A DNA stretch of 64,000 bases from Branchinecta lynchi (lineage: Eukaryota; Arthropoda; Branchiopoda; Anostraca; Branchinectidae), in NCBI GenBank assembly GCA_023053575.1, contig JAKZAP010000005.1, positions 9,548,001 to 9,612,000 of the forward strand. The letters are read 5' to 3'. Each line of letters begins with the position of its first letter. Position 1 is the stretch's first letter. Below the pieces are notes generated by a model. The model was not told the origin of the DNA. It searched no databases and saw nothing but the letters and a program-made list of their open reading frames with translations. Shown here one piece after another: positions 23,357 through 35,115 of this stretch. The position numbers and the translations under genes were made by a program.

Positions 23357-23512
23357 ATGTCTTATGCCTTACTGCGCTAAATAGATATGTCTAATGCCTT
23401 ATGTCTATGTCTTCGAAACAGAATGTCTACTAATGTCTTACTGCGCTAAATAGATATGTCAGCTGATTCTATTCGAGCCTTTCTTGGCAAGGGTCCTTTT
23501 CAAGCAGATCAA
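23357..23512 (+). repeat. Two-unit direct repeat plus family M fragment
   Basis: TTACTGCGCTAAATAGATAT occurs at about 23368 and 23438. The second unit runs into CAGCTGATTCTATTCG and TTTCTTGGCAAGGGTCCTTT, a single arm of family M. Confidence 0.55.
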
Positions 23513-25140
23513 AATAACACTAGGGAGTAGAGTGCGTCGGAAACGGGCCTTACTCGTAGTTCCTCCCACTACGCTCGCGACATTCAAACCGAAGCAAACT
23601 TGCGGGTTTAGAAAATTCTAGGACAGCTCGGATGCGGTCTCCACCCATCGAGGTGTGCTACAGGAGTGTTGCATGAAGCCGCCATTACTATGGCACCGCC
23701 CACCCCCCAATTGGCCATGGTACATGATCCTGCCACCTTGGATCATGAAGCTGCCACCCCCAGAAAAATCATGCAAATTCCAAGAAAACAGCAAATTTTG
23801 TTATTTGCAAAAGGTCAAGGAACCTCTCTGACCAAACAGCTGGCCTCTAACTTCACCATGTAGCAAAATACTATTTTTAGCAAAGTGGGCGACTTCATGA
23901 TCACTTGGGTGCCTATATTCTTTCGTGTTCTCCAGCTTAGCCTTGAACAATTACAAGTAAACTATGGTACCAGCAGAAAGTGAAGGTTTTAAGCTTCCTT
24001 TCAGGATACTCCACTGGATTTTATCTCAACCTTTACTCTTTTTCCCTAAGTCATTTCCCAAAAATAGGAGTTTAGGGTGGCGGCTTCACGCAGCACTCCT
24101 GTAGTGGTGCTAGTATCGCTGCTATTCTAGTGGTGTCACTTTTGAAATATGTGCGGTACTTCCTACTGTTACATTGCTCTGTTATAAGGATCAAGCTAGA
24201 GAAGTTAACCTGTGATAACATAAATATAGAAACTTGCAAGAATTTGTATAGTTTCTTTGTAAGTATTGCTTTGAGTTAAAGTTGGTGCTGAGATTTCATT
24301 TTGGACACGGCTGCTTATTTTACTACTTGATAGAGTCGTTAACATGGTACATATTTTTCCGCATTTTGATTGACTTTGATATTGTTGGGAGAGGGGCTTA
24401 GGGTTAGAACTGACTCTAATCCACTAGAACAAACTGGATTGTAAATAAACAGCAAGACCAAGAGCGAAAGAGAGGTAGATAAAAAAAAAAAAATTATCCA
24501 AAATGAAGACCTTTGACTGACACCAGTGCAACAAAAATAGGACAATAGTACTTAGAGTGTAAAGAACCAAAGGAATTAAGAAACACATTACTTTTGAAGT
24601 AAGCGAACATCCGAACTTCTCGGCGTGCCTGCAGCAGCTTGAATTATGTTTTCCATTGAATTATCGAAAACAGCAACCTCCCTTGTTGAGTTTTTCCTTC
24701 ACTCATTCCAAAGTTCTACGACTTTAATCTTCCTTTTCATCCAATACAAACAAAAAGTTCCTTAGCTCTTGGCTTTGAGCGTTCAGAGATTTTCCGACAG
24801 TAATTTAAAAGAAACAATGGCAAGACATCAAGCCATTATCATAGCTCCAGTGTTGCCACGCACGGCTGGATCTGCCAGTGTTGTCATACCTGCGTCGGAA
24901 GAATCTTAACCGTCAGTATTCCGCGGAATTAAAACTCCTCTTCAAAACGGCACTTTTGTTACTAACGTCTGGCAGAAGGTAAAACTTCGAATAATTAGGA
25001 TCTTCATTATTTGGTTGCATTTTCTTCGATTCAATAGGAGTCAGATATGTTAAATTCCAAGAGGATGTTGATCGTGACACGGAGTGTTAAAATTCTTGCT
25101 TGAATGAGTTATTTTAGGTGAATATTTGGTAGACGAGAAC
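23513..25140. other. No recognised gene
   Basis: About 1.6 kb. Short direct repeats of GCATGAAGCCGCCA-like and GATCATGAAGCTGCCACC blocks near 23670-23770, and a reverse-complement echo GGTGGCGGCTTCACGCAGCA at 24076. Nothing coding. Confidence 0.35.
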
Positions 25141-25364
25141 CTAAGGAATTAGATATGTCTTACTGCCTAGTTTGAATCCAGTCTTACATTCGGTTCTAAT
25201 TGGTTACATCGGTCCCTAAATACTGAGCCATAAAACCCTTCGGAAACCCTAGTTAGCGAACCATGTTCCACTTTAAAAATTCTCTTTATAATGATTCTCT
25301 TAAATTGCACTTGCAAGCAATAAGGATGTTGTATCCCGGTGAGGAGCTTGCAGTCGATGATGCT

Positions 25365-25660
25365 GGCTATTTCCTGGTTACTGCATCTGGGGCAGAATCA
25401 AGTCCCCTCTCCACGTCTGCACGTGCCAGTCTTGGTCAAGTCGCTTTTTGAATCCCTCAGATGTTTCGCTGGTAACACATGATTCAGACAGGCTGTTCCA
25501 TGGAAGAACGGTTCAATTGCTGAAGAAGTACTGGCGAACACGAGAGGAGCAGGACCTTCGAAACAGCTTCCGCGAGTAGCGCCTAGTCCGTGAATGATTG
25601 TCAATGTGAATGACGATTGCACGGTTGCACAGAGGGGATCCAGGAGTGTCACCCATTCAT
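25365..25660 (-). pseudogene. Non-LTR RT C-terminal remnant, minus strand
   Basis: The minus strand reads NHSRTRRYSRKLFRRSCSSR and VRQYFFSN, a stop, then TVLPWNSLSESCVTSETSEG and FKKRLDQDW. The WNSLPE..V....F...LD pattern is the standard C-terminus of CR1/RTE/L2-like reverse transcriptases. At least one internal stop and no palm domain: a 5'-truncated dead copy. Confidence 0.7.
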
Positions 25661-25759
25661 CTGATTATCACCTGTTTATCAGACATGTTTACCGGTCGCG
25701 TAACACGGTAGCACCTTAAAGGACCCGTCGTACCTGTAATGCTAATGCAACATACTTAC

Positions 25760-25876
25760 GTAATCGCTCCGTCAATAATCTCCTTATCTCCAATAATTCG
25801 GCATTTTTGCTTGGAGTCAACGGGCCTGCTCCATGGGTAATTTGTTCTAAGGAGAGTCTTCCTTCAAAGTATTCAA
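25760..25876 (-). CDS. Possible minus-strand exon, unrecognised
   Basis: 117 bp with an acceptor (GTTCGGCACTAG on the minus strand) and a strong donor (GTAAGTATG, complement of 25751-25759). It starts with two bases of a codon and ends with one, a symmetric phase. Peptide EYFEGRLSLEQITHGAGPL then SKNAELLEIRRLLTERLR, protein-like and probably helical. It lies 300 bp from a plus-strand exon, so a nested or neighbouring minus gene would be needed. Confidence 0.35.
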
Positions 25877-26175
25877 CTAGTGCCGAACACGGCGATGAAA
25901 ATAGCAAATATTACGATGTGTCATTTAAGCTTCTTCTTTCCCTCAAAAATCGCATGCGTTATGTCGGATCAGTTGAAATATTTCAACGCCCCCGACACTG
26001 TGACAAAACACAAAGTTCTGCGTTGCTTGTCGCACGATTTGTGTCGTATGTCGCATGACGCAGAATTTTACGCGAAGTCGCAGTAGTGTAAACATGGGTT
26101 ACTGAAGAAGGGTGGGCGCTTTTTAAAAACCATGTCTTGATTTTCGACACTGAAAGCTTCATAATTCATTTTCAG

Positions 26176-26762
26176 CGCCACACCAGTCACAAAAGCTGAC
26201 AACTCGGTTGACCTTCAAAACAGTTGGCTTGACAGCGTCATCGTCAAGCGACGAAAGCAGTGGATGCGACCGAGCCATCAGTCGACCGCTTTGTTGAGTT
26301 TTCCTACCGGAAATTTCTTGGAGAAAATTGCCGAGGAAGATATGTCATCGACATCCTCCATCTCTGCTGACAGTTTAGACGGCTTTCTCGGGAATGAAGA
26401 CAACCCGTCCGAGGGAGAGGGAAAACACTACTCCCCACGGATACTGTCCCTGGACCTGCCTGAAAGCGTCCGTGTAAAAATAGAAAATCGGGAAAGGCTA
26501 CTAAAGGAAAAAATCGAACGGCGGAAGACACGGTTCCGAGGTAAAAAGGCGCTTTCTTGCAAGCCTTCGAAAAAATACAATAAAGTCATTAGCAGTTGCG
26601 TGATGGATGAAGACAAAGAAGACTTTCTGTATGATGAATCCGAGACTAATTGTCTCTATGACGAAGTCTTTGGTCGGAAGAAGCGGATGGGTAATGATGC
26701 AGAACTTTCGGAGTGGAACACAAAAGTCCTCTTGGAATCGGTTGGAGCAATTAGTACGGAAA
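26176..26762 (+). CDS. Host gene exon C, unrecognised disordered protein
   Basis: Acceptor CATTTTCAG at 26175, donor GTAAGT at 26763. The exon begins with the last base of a codon and ends one base into a codon. The next exon begins with two bases (GT), giving Ser at the join, so the frame is kept across the intron. The 195 codons start ATPVTKADNSVDLQNSWLDS and include a serine/acid-rich part, a probable basic coiled segment (KIENRERLLKEKIERRKTR) and a cluster of acidic residues (DEDKEDFLYDESE). No domain recognised. An in-frame ATG at 26264 is internal, because the frame is open to the acceptor. Confidence 0.8.
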
Positions 26763-27776
26763 GTAAGTCTCATTAGGAACTTCATTTCTGTTGGATCCAA
26801 AAGGGAGCATCTAATGAGCGTTGGCTAGAAGATACAAGTATTGGCTTCATTGCTAAGACAGAATGCCCGCTGGGTCTGGAAAGGCAATTATAGAGGTACT
26901 TAACTTGACAGCAGCCAGGTTGTCAACCACAACTGCAAAAGCAAAACTTGTGTTCTCTGTCAGGAACGAGTGGTTTAAAACAATTAAACATCTGTATCTG
27001 CAGTGGTGTAATTCGGCTTTAGTTGCCTCGCGTCTAACCGACCGTCCCACGGACACACTGAAGTCATACACTTTCTATACATAAACAGCAGAGGCATACA
27101 TGACGTGTGAGCGGATCATTAAGGCCTTTTCCCCTCTTCTGTTCTAAATTATAATACCCTCCCCTACCATTAAATGACGAGACACTCAGCCCAACTAAAG
27201 ACTTCACCTTACTGTTCGTCTAAAGAAGCTATTTGATACGTTCCAACAACATATTAAATGTATTGGCGCGAAATAGACAAGTCAGCTGAGATATATGTAT
27301 TCTTTAGAACCTTGTTGGCATGGATTCCGGCAAGGGTTAGCTAAATATTCTAATCTGGGAGCATTTTGATACCGATTTTTTCAGGTCACAGGTTCTTAGA
27401 ACGTGGTCTCAGTCAGCTTGGGCTGAAGAAAGCCTCACATCTTTAGACAAAGCTTAGGTTAAAGTTTAACATACAATGCTGACTTGCGTGGACTTGGTTT
27501 CACTGGTGGGTAGGTTGCCAAATAGCTGAGCGACATTTTTCGTCATCAGATGAATTTACATATGCAGAGCTTCTCAAACGAGCTCATTATCGCGAATCAT
27601 CATATCCAGTTTCTCCCCTTATGCCGTTCAAAACTAGAAGAGAGGCATGACTTGAAATAATTTTTAAGTTGCATGGGAGCCACCCAATAGATGGATTTGT
27701 TATTTTGTTATCCTTTTGGATAGGATCATACTACTTTTATAAATGTCGAAGCATTGCATTTTCTATTTTCTTCTAG
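26763..27776 (+). other. Intron between exons C and D
   Basis: Starts GTAAGTCT, ends TATTTTCTTCTAG with a clear pyrimidine tract. Within it, 27283-27345 is a decayed family M arm (CAGCTGAG..TTGTTGGCATGG..GGCAAGGG), followed at 27410 by the TCAGCTTGGGCTGAAG block that also accompanies M at 40.8 and 53.4 kb. Confidence 0.75.
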
Positions 27777-30568
27777 GTCTGGGAGACAAACAGGCTCCTT
27801 TCGTCTGTGAGCTCATTATTGCTCAGCAAAACAAAGCCAGTGGAATGTTCCCTCACGATGAAATCCAAAACTCATTGAACCCTCGGAAAGCTTTCTTCGG
27901 GGGAAATGAAAACACGGAGATAATGAGCTTAGGACAGACAACCAGCTCAAGTATTATGTTTGATGGTAAACAATCAAACTTTCTGCTGACAGAAGACGAT
28001 GTTTGCAGCGCAGAGAATGAAGTTGCAAGAGAATTGGTAGATTCCTCGAAAGGAATATCACAGGAGCGAACTGAAAATTCCCTTGCTGTAGGACAACACA
28101 GTCCTTTCGTCTTTAACAATTTAGAAACGGAGACTGGGAAAAGCAAGACTAATATGACCACCGAATTTAATAACGCCTTCATAAACGGTGGTCCCGCTAT
28201 TACGACGGAAGAAAGTTTGACAACCCAAGACAAAGATAAACACGGTTCAACTTTCTCCCAGTTGCAAACATCCGACCTTGATCATTTGGTAGAGAAATCC
28301 GACCTCATCACCGGAAAGAAGTCCTTCGACAATGAAGAGCTGGAAGGGGGCACCGGTGACACCCCCGGAAAGATCTTAAACAAGCCACTCCCCCAGGAGG
28401 AAGAAGTGAGACTCGCCTTAACACAGCACAAAGAGGACATCATCAGAGACAACTCCTTTGCTTGTCCTCCTCAAGGGTTTAAGAGACAGGGTTTCTCCGA
28501 ATCAAGAGGTTCAGTAGGCGTGAACGTAAATGCCGAGATTTGTTTGAGGGTAGGAGACAATCGAGAGATTGTGTTTATTGAGTCAAAGACCAATCAAAGA
28601 TTAAATCCGAGTTTACAAAATGATGGATGGCTTTCCGATCAACCCGTTTCATCTCACGTTTTGGAAAGCCCATGTGATCTTCCGAATAAACCCGCTGTTT
28701 CACCAGATACTGAAGAATCATTTCCCAATGAAGATCATTGCAGAGGGGCCAGTCCGCTGGCAACTACCAAGCCAGCTCTTTCCTTTCATGAATCGTCAGA
28801 TAGTTCGTCTACCAGAAGTTCCTCATCCCTCGAAACAAGTTGCAGCGGAACTTCTCTTAGCAGCACCGCAAACTCACAAACTACCGGTCAGGTCCGTAGA
28901 GACCACTTTGACGTAAGTGGAACTTCAGACAATCAATTTAATTTACCAAATAGTTCAGAGCCATACGAGGTACATGGTTTCATTAAATCTGGCGGCATCG
29001 ACACTAGAGGTACCTTTTGTATCCTTCAAGAAAACGAAAGGCTCCCGGAACAAAACCCGAATCGTATTCAGGAGCTCGCGCATGACAGTGAAATAGAATC
29101 GTTCTTAGTTCCTCCCTGGGAAAAGGGAGAACTGAGAGATATTAGTTCGAAACCAGATCTGCCTCGTTCTTCTTCTCACGAAGAGGAAACCGGAGGGGAC
29201 AAGAATTTAAATTTTAAATCGAGGAAGAACGAATCAAACAGATTGAAACAACAGACTCGAAGAGAATCGCATACATTACGTGACAGCTTAACATTTGGAG
29301 AGTCTGGAAGATGTGCAAATGAAATTCAACTTGCCTCAGGTGATCCAGCCCCTGGAAGTCCCACTTGGAAAAACGAAACTTATTCCACCCCTTTTAATCT
29401 CTTCTTATTTAAAAAGCTGAACTCGCAATCAGAGAGAGGAAATAGACCATTTTCCTGTAGTAAAGTGGCGTCCCGGGAATCGAACAAATATCCTGGAATG
29501 GAAAATTTGTCGCTTGATAAACGACCGAGCTCGAGCCCAGATATCCAGAGACCCCGTTGCAGGAACGATGGTGTCTTTAATTTAGTATTTCTGGCAAAAG
29601 AGGGCGTGACTAGCCCTGAAGATGGAAGAGAAAAAGTCACTGACGGTGACCGCGTTTTTCGAAGCGAGAGCAGCTCTGGTTTTCAGTCTACTACTGACCT
29701 TCTCGAGGGTATGGAAACCGATTTGGGAGACATACGAGCTCTAGCGTTCTCCCTTGATAAAATTCTGCAAACTTCACACCCCAGTCTCGAAAGTTCGCTG
29801 CTGGTTAAGCTTTCCGAGTTCCTGCAAAGTTTTTTTTCGAGATCGTCGTCTACGAAACCAACCTCATTAGCGAGCGGTGTTGCCGCCTCGCCTTTATCAA
29901 GCTCAGATGAAGCCCTGACAATGATACCGTCGGAGAGGAGATCTAATCCATCGGAAATTCTCCAGCTAATAGGACAAGACGCAACAGGAAAACGCGGAAA
30001 TTGGAAGAGACTGGTCAAAAGAGGTCAGCATCAAAAGAACAAGGTTTGTACGTCTGCCGAAGAGAAAGTTGGATCGGTTTATAAGACGTCCCCAGCGAGC
30101 AGTCACGTCACATCTTCGTTAAATGAGGAAAAAAGTGGTGACCTTTCTCGTTCGTGCAGAGAAGACTTTTCCAGCTCCTCAGTAAGCTATGACCATGAAA
30201 GAAGCAGGAAACAAAATGAAACTAGAGGGCGTACTACCAAAGTCGGATCTCTTCTAAATCCAAATTGTCTGCGAAACGGCAAGATTCATCCTTCAAAAAC
30301 TCGGATGAATTTCGATCCGGGAAATTCAAGGAAGCTGCGTTATTCCCAGGATAGAGGTGAACAATTTTCCGAATTGATAGATAACAATTGGAAGACGGCT
30401 CGACGGTCGTCAAGGATCAATCCTAGGAAGGAACTGAGTACAGAGGATTGCATTCACCGCTTAGTTTTAAATGCCTTGATCCCAAATGTAACCGAGAGCT
30501 TAGAGGAATTAGAAAGCGCTCGACGAATGCTTCGAGAAAGGGGACGGAAATCTAAAATCAAAATCTAA
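27777..30568 (+). CDS. Host gene terminal exon D, 929 codons, unrecognised
   Basis: Continues exon C in frame and stays open for 929 residues to TAA. The protein is hydrophilic, rich in Ser, Glu, Asn and Lys, with a serine tract (ESSDSSSTRSSSSLE) near 28790. There is one more ordered, helix-like segment at about 29695-29860 (LGDIRALAFSLDKILQTS, then SLLVKLSEFLQSFFSR). The basic C-terminus has NPRKELSTEDCIHRLVLNAL and ends RRMLRERGRKSKIKI. No catalytic motif, signal peptide or membrane segment. A long uninterrupted frame in a region full of broken ORFs implies selection on coding. Role unknown; basic patches would suit a nuclear or scaffold protein, which is inference. Confidence 0.85.
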
Positions 30569-30744
30569 ATCGAGTTCCATGGTTGAAAAAGAGTGGCCTC
30601 TGTTGGAGTTGGAGGTGTCATGTTTTATTCCCCATGCTATTTTTGGGGGATGAGCGTAAGGGTGGTGAATCTGTGTCGTGGGATATGGGGTTCAATTGAT
30701 TAATATTTGCTTTTATTACTGATTTTTAACTGTACGTTGAGCTT

Positions 30745-31867
30745 TAAGCCACTTTCACAATGACGCGTTGACGCTTTCAAACTGAGCTAGGCATCCGCTG
30801 CGTCGCGCTTGCGGTGCGCAACGCGGAGCTTACGCAGACCAATAAAACGCGACGCAAGAATAGAACCAAGTTCTATTCTCAGACGTGGGAATAGACGTGA
30901 CGTGGAGTGTAAAAGTGAAATGTTTATCACATTTTATACACAAACAGCTTTAGAGCCAAGACATTTCACATCCCCAGTAACCAAACAAGTACTGATATAA
31001 CCTAATTTGTACTAGTTCCACTTTAAATGTAAACAAACGGCAAGTATAAATCCAAAGAAATACTGAAGATCTTGCACGAATAGCTTGAGTTCTAACGATG
31101 GTCTGACAGCCAGTCCGACCCTTCAAACCTCTTTTCCATTAGCAAGGTAGTAACAAGTGTATTAAACCAAATCGTAGCAGCCTAATACCCCCTGTGTCAC
31201 AATTCATTCAGAACGGCATAGCATCGATCATATGACAGAAGAGTCCAGTTTCCGACTGTTCATAAAATAAGTACGTCGCGTCGTTTTATTTGCTGCTATT
31301 TAACCAAAATCCTCGTCCCTAGAAATAACTCCCCAAATATAACAAATTTGAGCTTGGGACCAGTCACAGACGAACTTAACCCATGGGAAATCTTGGCCCA
31401 GCCGCCCATGAACGGGAGGGGGGGGGGGCATAAAAATGCGTGTTTTCACCTCTCCTCTAGTATACCAGCTTAGAATTTGATTCCAGTCACGGGTCAAATA
31501 TGTTTTTCATACAATTCGAGGCCACTCGCCCATGAACGGTGGGGGGGGGGGTCAGCTCCACATATATATACCCAACCACTATGATCCAAAAGCACAATGG
31601 AATTTCATCGCCTTATCTCCAGTCATTGTCAAGTTAAAAACATTAAAAAATGGGCATTCTGGGCCCAATTGCCCCTGAACTAAGTCGGGGTGGAGTTTGG
31701 GACCCGCAGAAAATTCAGCATAAGAAATCAAAAAGGAAAACTTAAATACACATCCAGCGTGAAACTTGTCGCCCAGGTGTGAAAGATACGCTACGTAACC
31801 TGTACGCAGCGCACGATAAACGCATACGCAGCGCATCGAAACGACGCGCCATTGTGAAAGCGGCTTT
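30745..31867. mobile_element. TIR-bounded element, ~1.1 kb, non-coding
   Basis: Left end AAGCCACTTTCACAATGACG and right end, complemented, AAAGCCGCTTTCACAATGGC, followed on both sides by GC-rich GCTGCGT-type sequence. No transposase; F4 array units sit inside (31310-31700). An AATAAA at 30841 lies within it, about 270 bp after the host stop codon, and may act as the host polyadenylation signal. Confidence 0.5.
31310..31700 (-). repeat. Degenerate array, family F4, second locus
   Basis: Two units with CGCCCATGAACGGGAGGG and CGCCCATGAACGGTGGGG, and one with GGAATTTCATCGCCTTATCT followed by CAATTGCCCCTGAACT, matching units at 11.56-12.29 kb. A 147-codon minus frame (31579-32022) spans the repeat and is not convincing. 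Confidence 0.55.
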
Positions 31868-32174
31868 CTACAAAAGTTTTTAAGAATGCATAGTCCATTA
31901 AGCTGTGGGAGAGTCGCACTCAACCACTCAATAGAACACAAAGTATGGCTCAAACGAGTCATAATAAAATATCTGGCTGACACAAGCTCTAAATAATCCT
32001 TTTTGTTTCCTTCTTGAACCACTAGCTGTGGGAGTGGCTGTGCTATGTTTACTAATTGCGAAGAAACTGTTTGATGTTTAAAAGTTGTACAGAAAGACTG
32101 TCGATTAAACGATTAAAGCAATGAGGTCTTAGCTTTTCCAGCCAACCGTTGAGTATCTTTTTGTGGTATACTTG

Positions 32175-32458
32175 GGTTGCGTTCCGGAAATTAACGATCG
32201 TTAACAAACTATTAACAGTTGTTAACTATTTGCGTTCCAAGTTTCTGATTTCGAAATTTAAGCTCCGCCCACCTACAATTTATGTTCCAGAGCTTAACAA
32301 TTGTTAACTATTTTGCAACGATGGTCGGTGAGCATCGTTACAAAATAGTTAACAGTTGTGGAACTGGGAAAAGTTAACGATTGTTAAAGCTGCTGTTAGC
32401 TACGTCCCGAAGTAAAGTTATCGATTGTTAGCAATTGTTAAGTTTGCGGAACGCAACC
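32175..32458. mobile_element. TIR element rich in GTTAAC palindromes, 284 bp
   Basis: TIRs GGTTGCGTTCCGGAAATTAA and, complemented on the right, GGTTGCGTTCCGCAAACTTA. The interior has many TTAACAATTGTTAAC-like and GTTAACAGTTGT motifs in both orientations. No transposase. Target duplication not clear beyond TTG. Confidence 0.7.
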
Positions 32459-32554
32459 TTGGTTTCAAAGCGATACCTCACCTTCTTCTTGCAATCAACA
32501 TATAGGTAAGGACCCTACGTCATGTGCAAATTATCGTCCGATTACCGTTTCGTG

Positions 32555-33618
32555 TTTTTGGGATCCCAAAACGTAAGTGGAGGGATACCTATGACATCGC
32601 AAAAGTTGTCCAAATGTCCGTCTGTCCGTCCGTCTGTCCGTCTGTGCGCGCTATAACTCTCGAAGGGAATGAGATATTTTGATGAAACCTGGTGTGAGGA
32701 TTCATTGGGTCAAGGGTAAGGTCAAGTTCTTAGATGGACTCTGTAGCCCTACATTTAGGGGTGGGGGAGGGGTTCAAATTAAGGGCAAAACAAAATATTT
32801 TTAAACAGCTAATATGATAGTCGATTATGGTGTAAGAAGACATGCTGAGCACGATAGTGAAAACCATTTTCTCGCGGAACAATTAGTTCGTCCGGAATCC
32901 GGCAAAAAACAGAAAGTTGGTTAAAAGTAAAAGTTTTATTTCAAGTTGATTAAATGTCCGATTTTGGTGTAAGAAGACATGCTAAACACGATGTTGAAAA
33001 CCATTTTCTCATCGAACAAGTAGTTCGTCCGGAATCCGGCAAAAAAGCGGAAAGTTGGTTAAAAGTAAAAGTTTCATTTGAAGTTGATTAAATGTTCGAG
33101 ACGAACACGATGGTCAAAGCCATTTTCTCGCCGGGCAACTAGTTCGCCAGGAATCCGGCCAAAACCGAAAAATTTGTTAAAAGCAAAAGTTTGATAAGAT
33201 GACAGATTAAGGGGTAAGAAGAGAGGCCGAGTCTGTATATGATAATCATTTTTTACCCAGACATATAATTAGTCCGGAATCCGGTTGTAGCCGGATTTTT
33301 TTTTAATTAAAACTTTTATTCAAAGTTGATTACCGGTAGATGTTCTTTACAGGGATTTGACGCTGGATTTGTTTCTGAATTTTCTTTTTTTGCTGGACTA
33401 GTAGTTTGCTCAGAATTCGGGCGAAACCGGAAACTTGGCAGAAGTAAAGCAGGAAGTCTCGGTCAGTATGGTCAAAATAAATATGGCTTATAGAGGTATA
33501 TCTGAACTTGGTTTTCTCTGATGATTATCCTGGCAAAGAGTGGATCTGGCGAAGACAAGACCCTATTGTCTGAAACAAATATTAGATTTTTGGGATCCCA
33601 TCGACACCTTTGGTCTTG
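32555..33618 (+). repeat. F1 element copy b, full length
   Basis: Starts TTTTTGGGATCCCAAAACGT, then the TCCGTCCGTCTGTCC block, CGATAACTCTCGAAGGG-type sequence with TTTTGATGAAACC, a GGTGGGGGAGG block and four to five ~135-bp units (GACATGCT..GAACACGAT, TTCTCGCCGG, AGTTCGTCCGGAATCCGG). It ends with GGCGAAGACAAGACCC, TTTTTGGGATCCCATCGACA and GGTCTTGTT. It interrupts RT codons between ITVSC and LSKLLEH. Confidence 0.85.
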
Positions 33619-34042
33619 TTTAAGTAAGCTGCTTGAACATTCATTCTTACCTGAAATTGAGTCGAAATGTGATTTTACGCCTTTTCAGTTTGGTTTCCGG
33701 AGAGGTATGGGTTGCTCCCATGCGCATCATGTTCTAAGCCGGCTCGTGAAAGATGCCGTAAAATTGAGAACGACTTTGTATTGTCTTACTGTTGACATTT
33801 CAGGGGTTTTTGATAATATTGTGCATTCCCAGGCTCTATTTTCCTAACGTCATCAGGTGTTAATCCTTCTCTTGTACGTTTATTGTCTTTTTGGTATTCA
33901 AAGTCTGAAATTCGAGTGACTTGGAAGGGCCAAACCTCTGACCCGGTAAAAATTAATAAGGAAGTTCGGCAAGGAGCTGTGTTGTCTCCTTTTATATTTA
34001 AATGTGTCCTTGCATCGAGCCTGCGTCCCCTTAAATATTCGG

Positions 34043-35115
34043 TTTTCGGGATCCCAAAACGTAAGTGGAGGGATACCTATGACATCGTAAAAGTTGTCCG
34101 TCATGTCCGTCTGTCCGTCCGTCCGTCTGTTAGCACGATAACTGTCGAAGGGAATGAGATATTTTGATAAAACTTGGTGTGAGGACTCTTTGGGTCAAGG
34201 GTAAGGTCACGTTCGTAGATTGGCTCTGTAGCCCTACATTTAGGGGTGGGGGGGAGGTGAAATTAAGGGTCAAACAAAATATTTTTAAACAGCTAATGTG
34301 ATAGTCGATTATGGGGTAATAAGATGCAAAACATTTTCTCGCCCGACAAGTAGTTCGCCCGGAATCCGGCAAAAACCGGAAAGTTGGTTCAAAGTAAAAG
34401 TTTCATTTAAAGTTCATTAAATGTTCAGTTTAGAGATAAGAAGACATGCTGAACACGACAGTGAGAACCACTTTCTCACCGGACGAGTAGTTTGTCCAGA
34501 ATCCGGCAAAAACCGGAAAGTTGGTTAAATGTAAAAGTTTTATTTGAAGTTGATTCAATGTTCGATTTAGGGGTAAGTAGACATGCTAAACACTTGTATG
34601 AAAAGCATTTTCCACCCGGACAACTAATTTGACCGGAATCCGGCCAAAACCGAAAAATTTGTAAAAAGTTATAAATTTTATTTGAAGCTGATTAGATGAC
34701 AGATTTAGGCGTAAGAAGAGACGCTGAGTCTGTATATGACAATCATTTTATTAGCGGACATTTAATTCGTCCAGAATCCGGTTGCAACCGTTTTTTTTTA
34801 GAAGCTAAAGTTTTATTTGGAATGGATTGGATGGTCTTTATATATATAAGGAGATACCGGAATTCGATTCTTAAATATCTTCTTTGCTGGACAAGTAGTT
34901 GGTTTGGAATTCGGCCGAAACCGGAAATTTGGCAGAAGTAAAGCAGGAAGTTTCGGTCAGTCTCTTCAAAATAGATACGGCATATAGAGGTATATCTGAA
35001 CTTGGTTTTCTCTAATGATTAGCCTGGCGAAGACTGGATCTGGCGAAGACAAGACCCAGTTGTCTGGATCAAATATTAGATTTTTGGGATCCCATCGAAA
35101 CCTTAGGTCTTGTTT
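34043..35115 (+). repeat. F1 element copy c, full length
   Basis: Same ends and units as copy b. Interrupts the RT between LRPLKYSV and GDPGLYHVAYADD. Both copies b and c are followed on the right by TTTAAG, and both are preceded by G on the left, suggesting similar target sites. Small open frames inside are not genes. Confidence 0.85.

Noticed and set aside
31579..32022. 147-codon minus ORF
   Set aside because: Crosses an F4 repeat and the right end of a TIR element; no family similarity.
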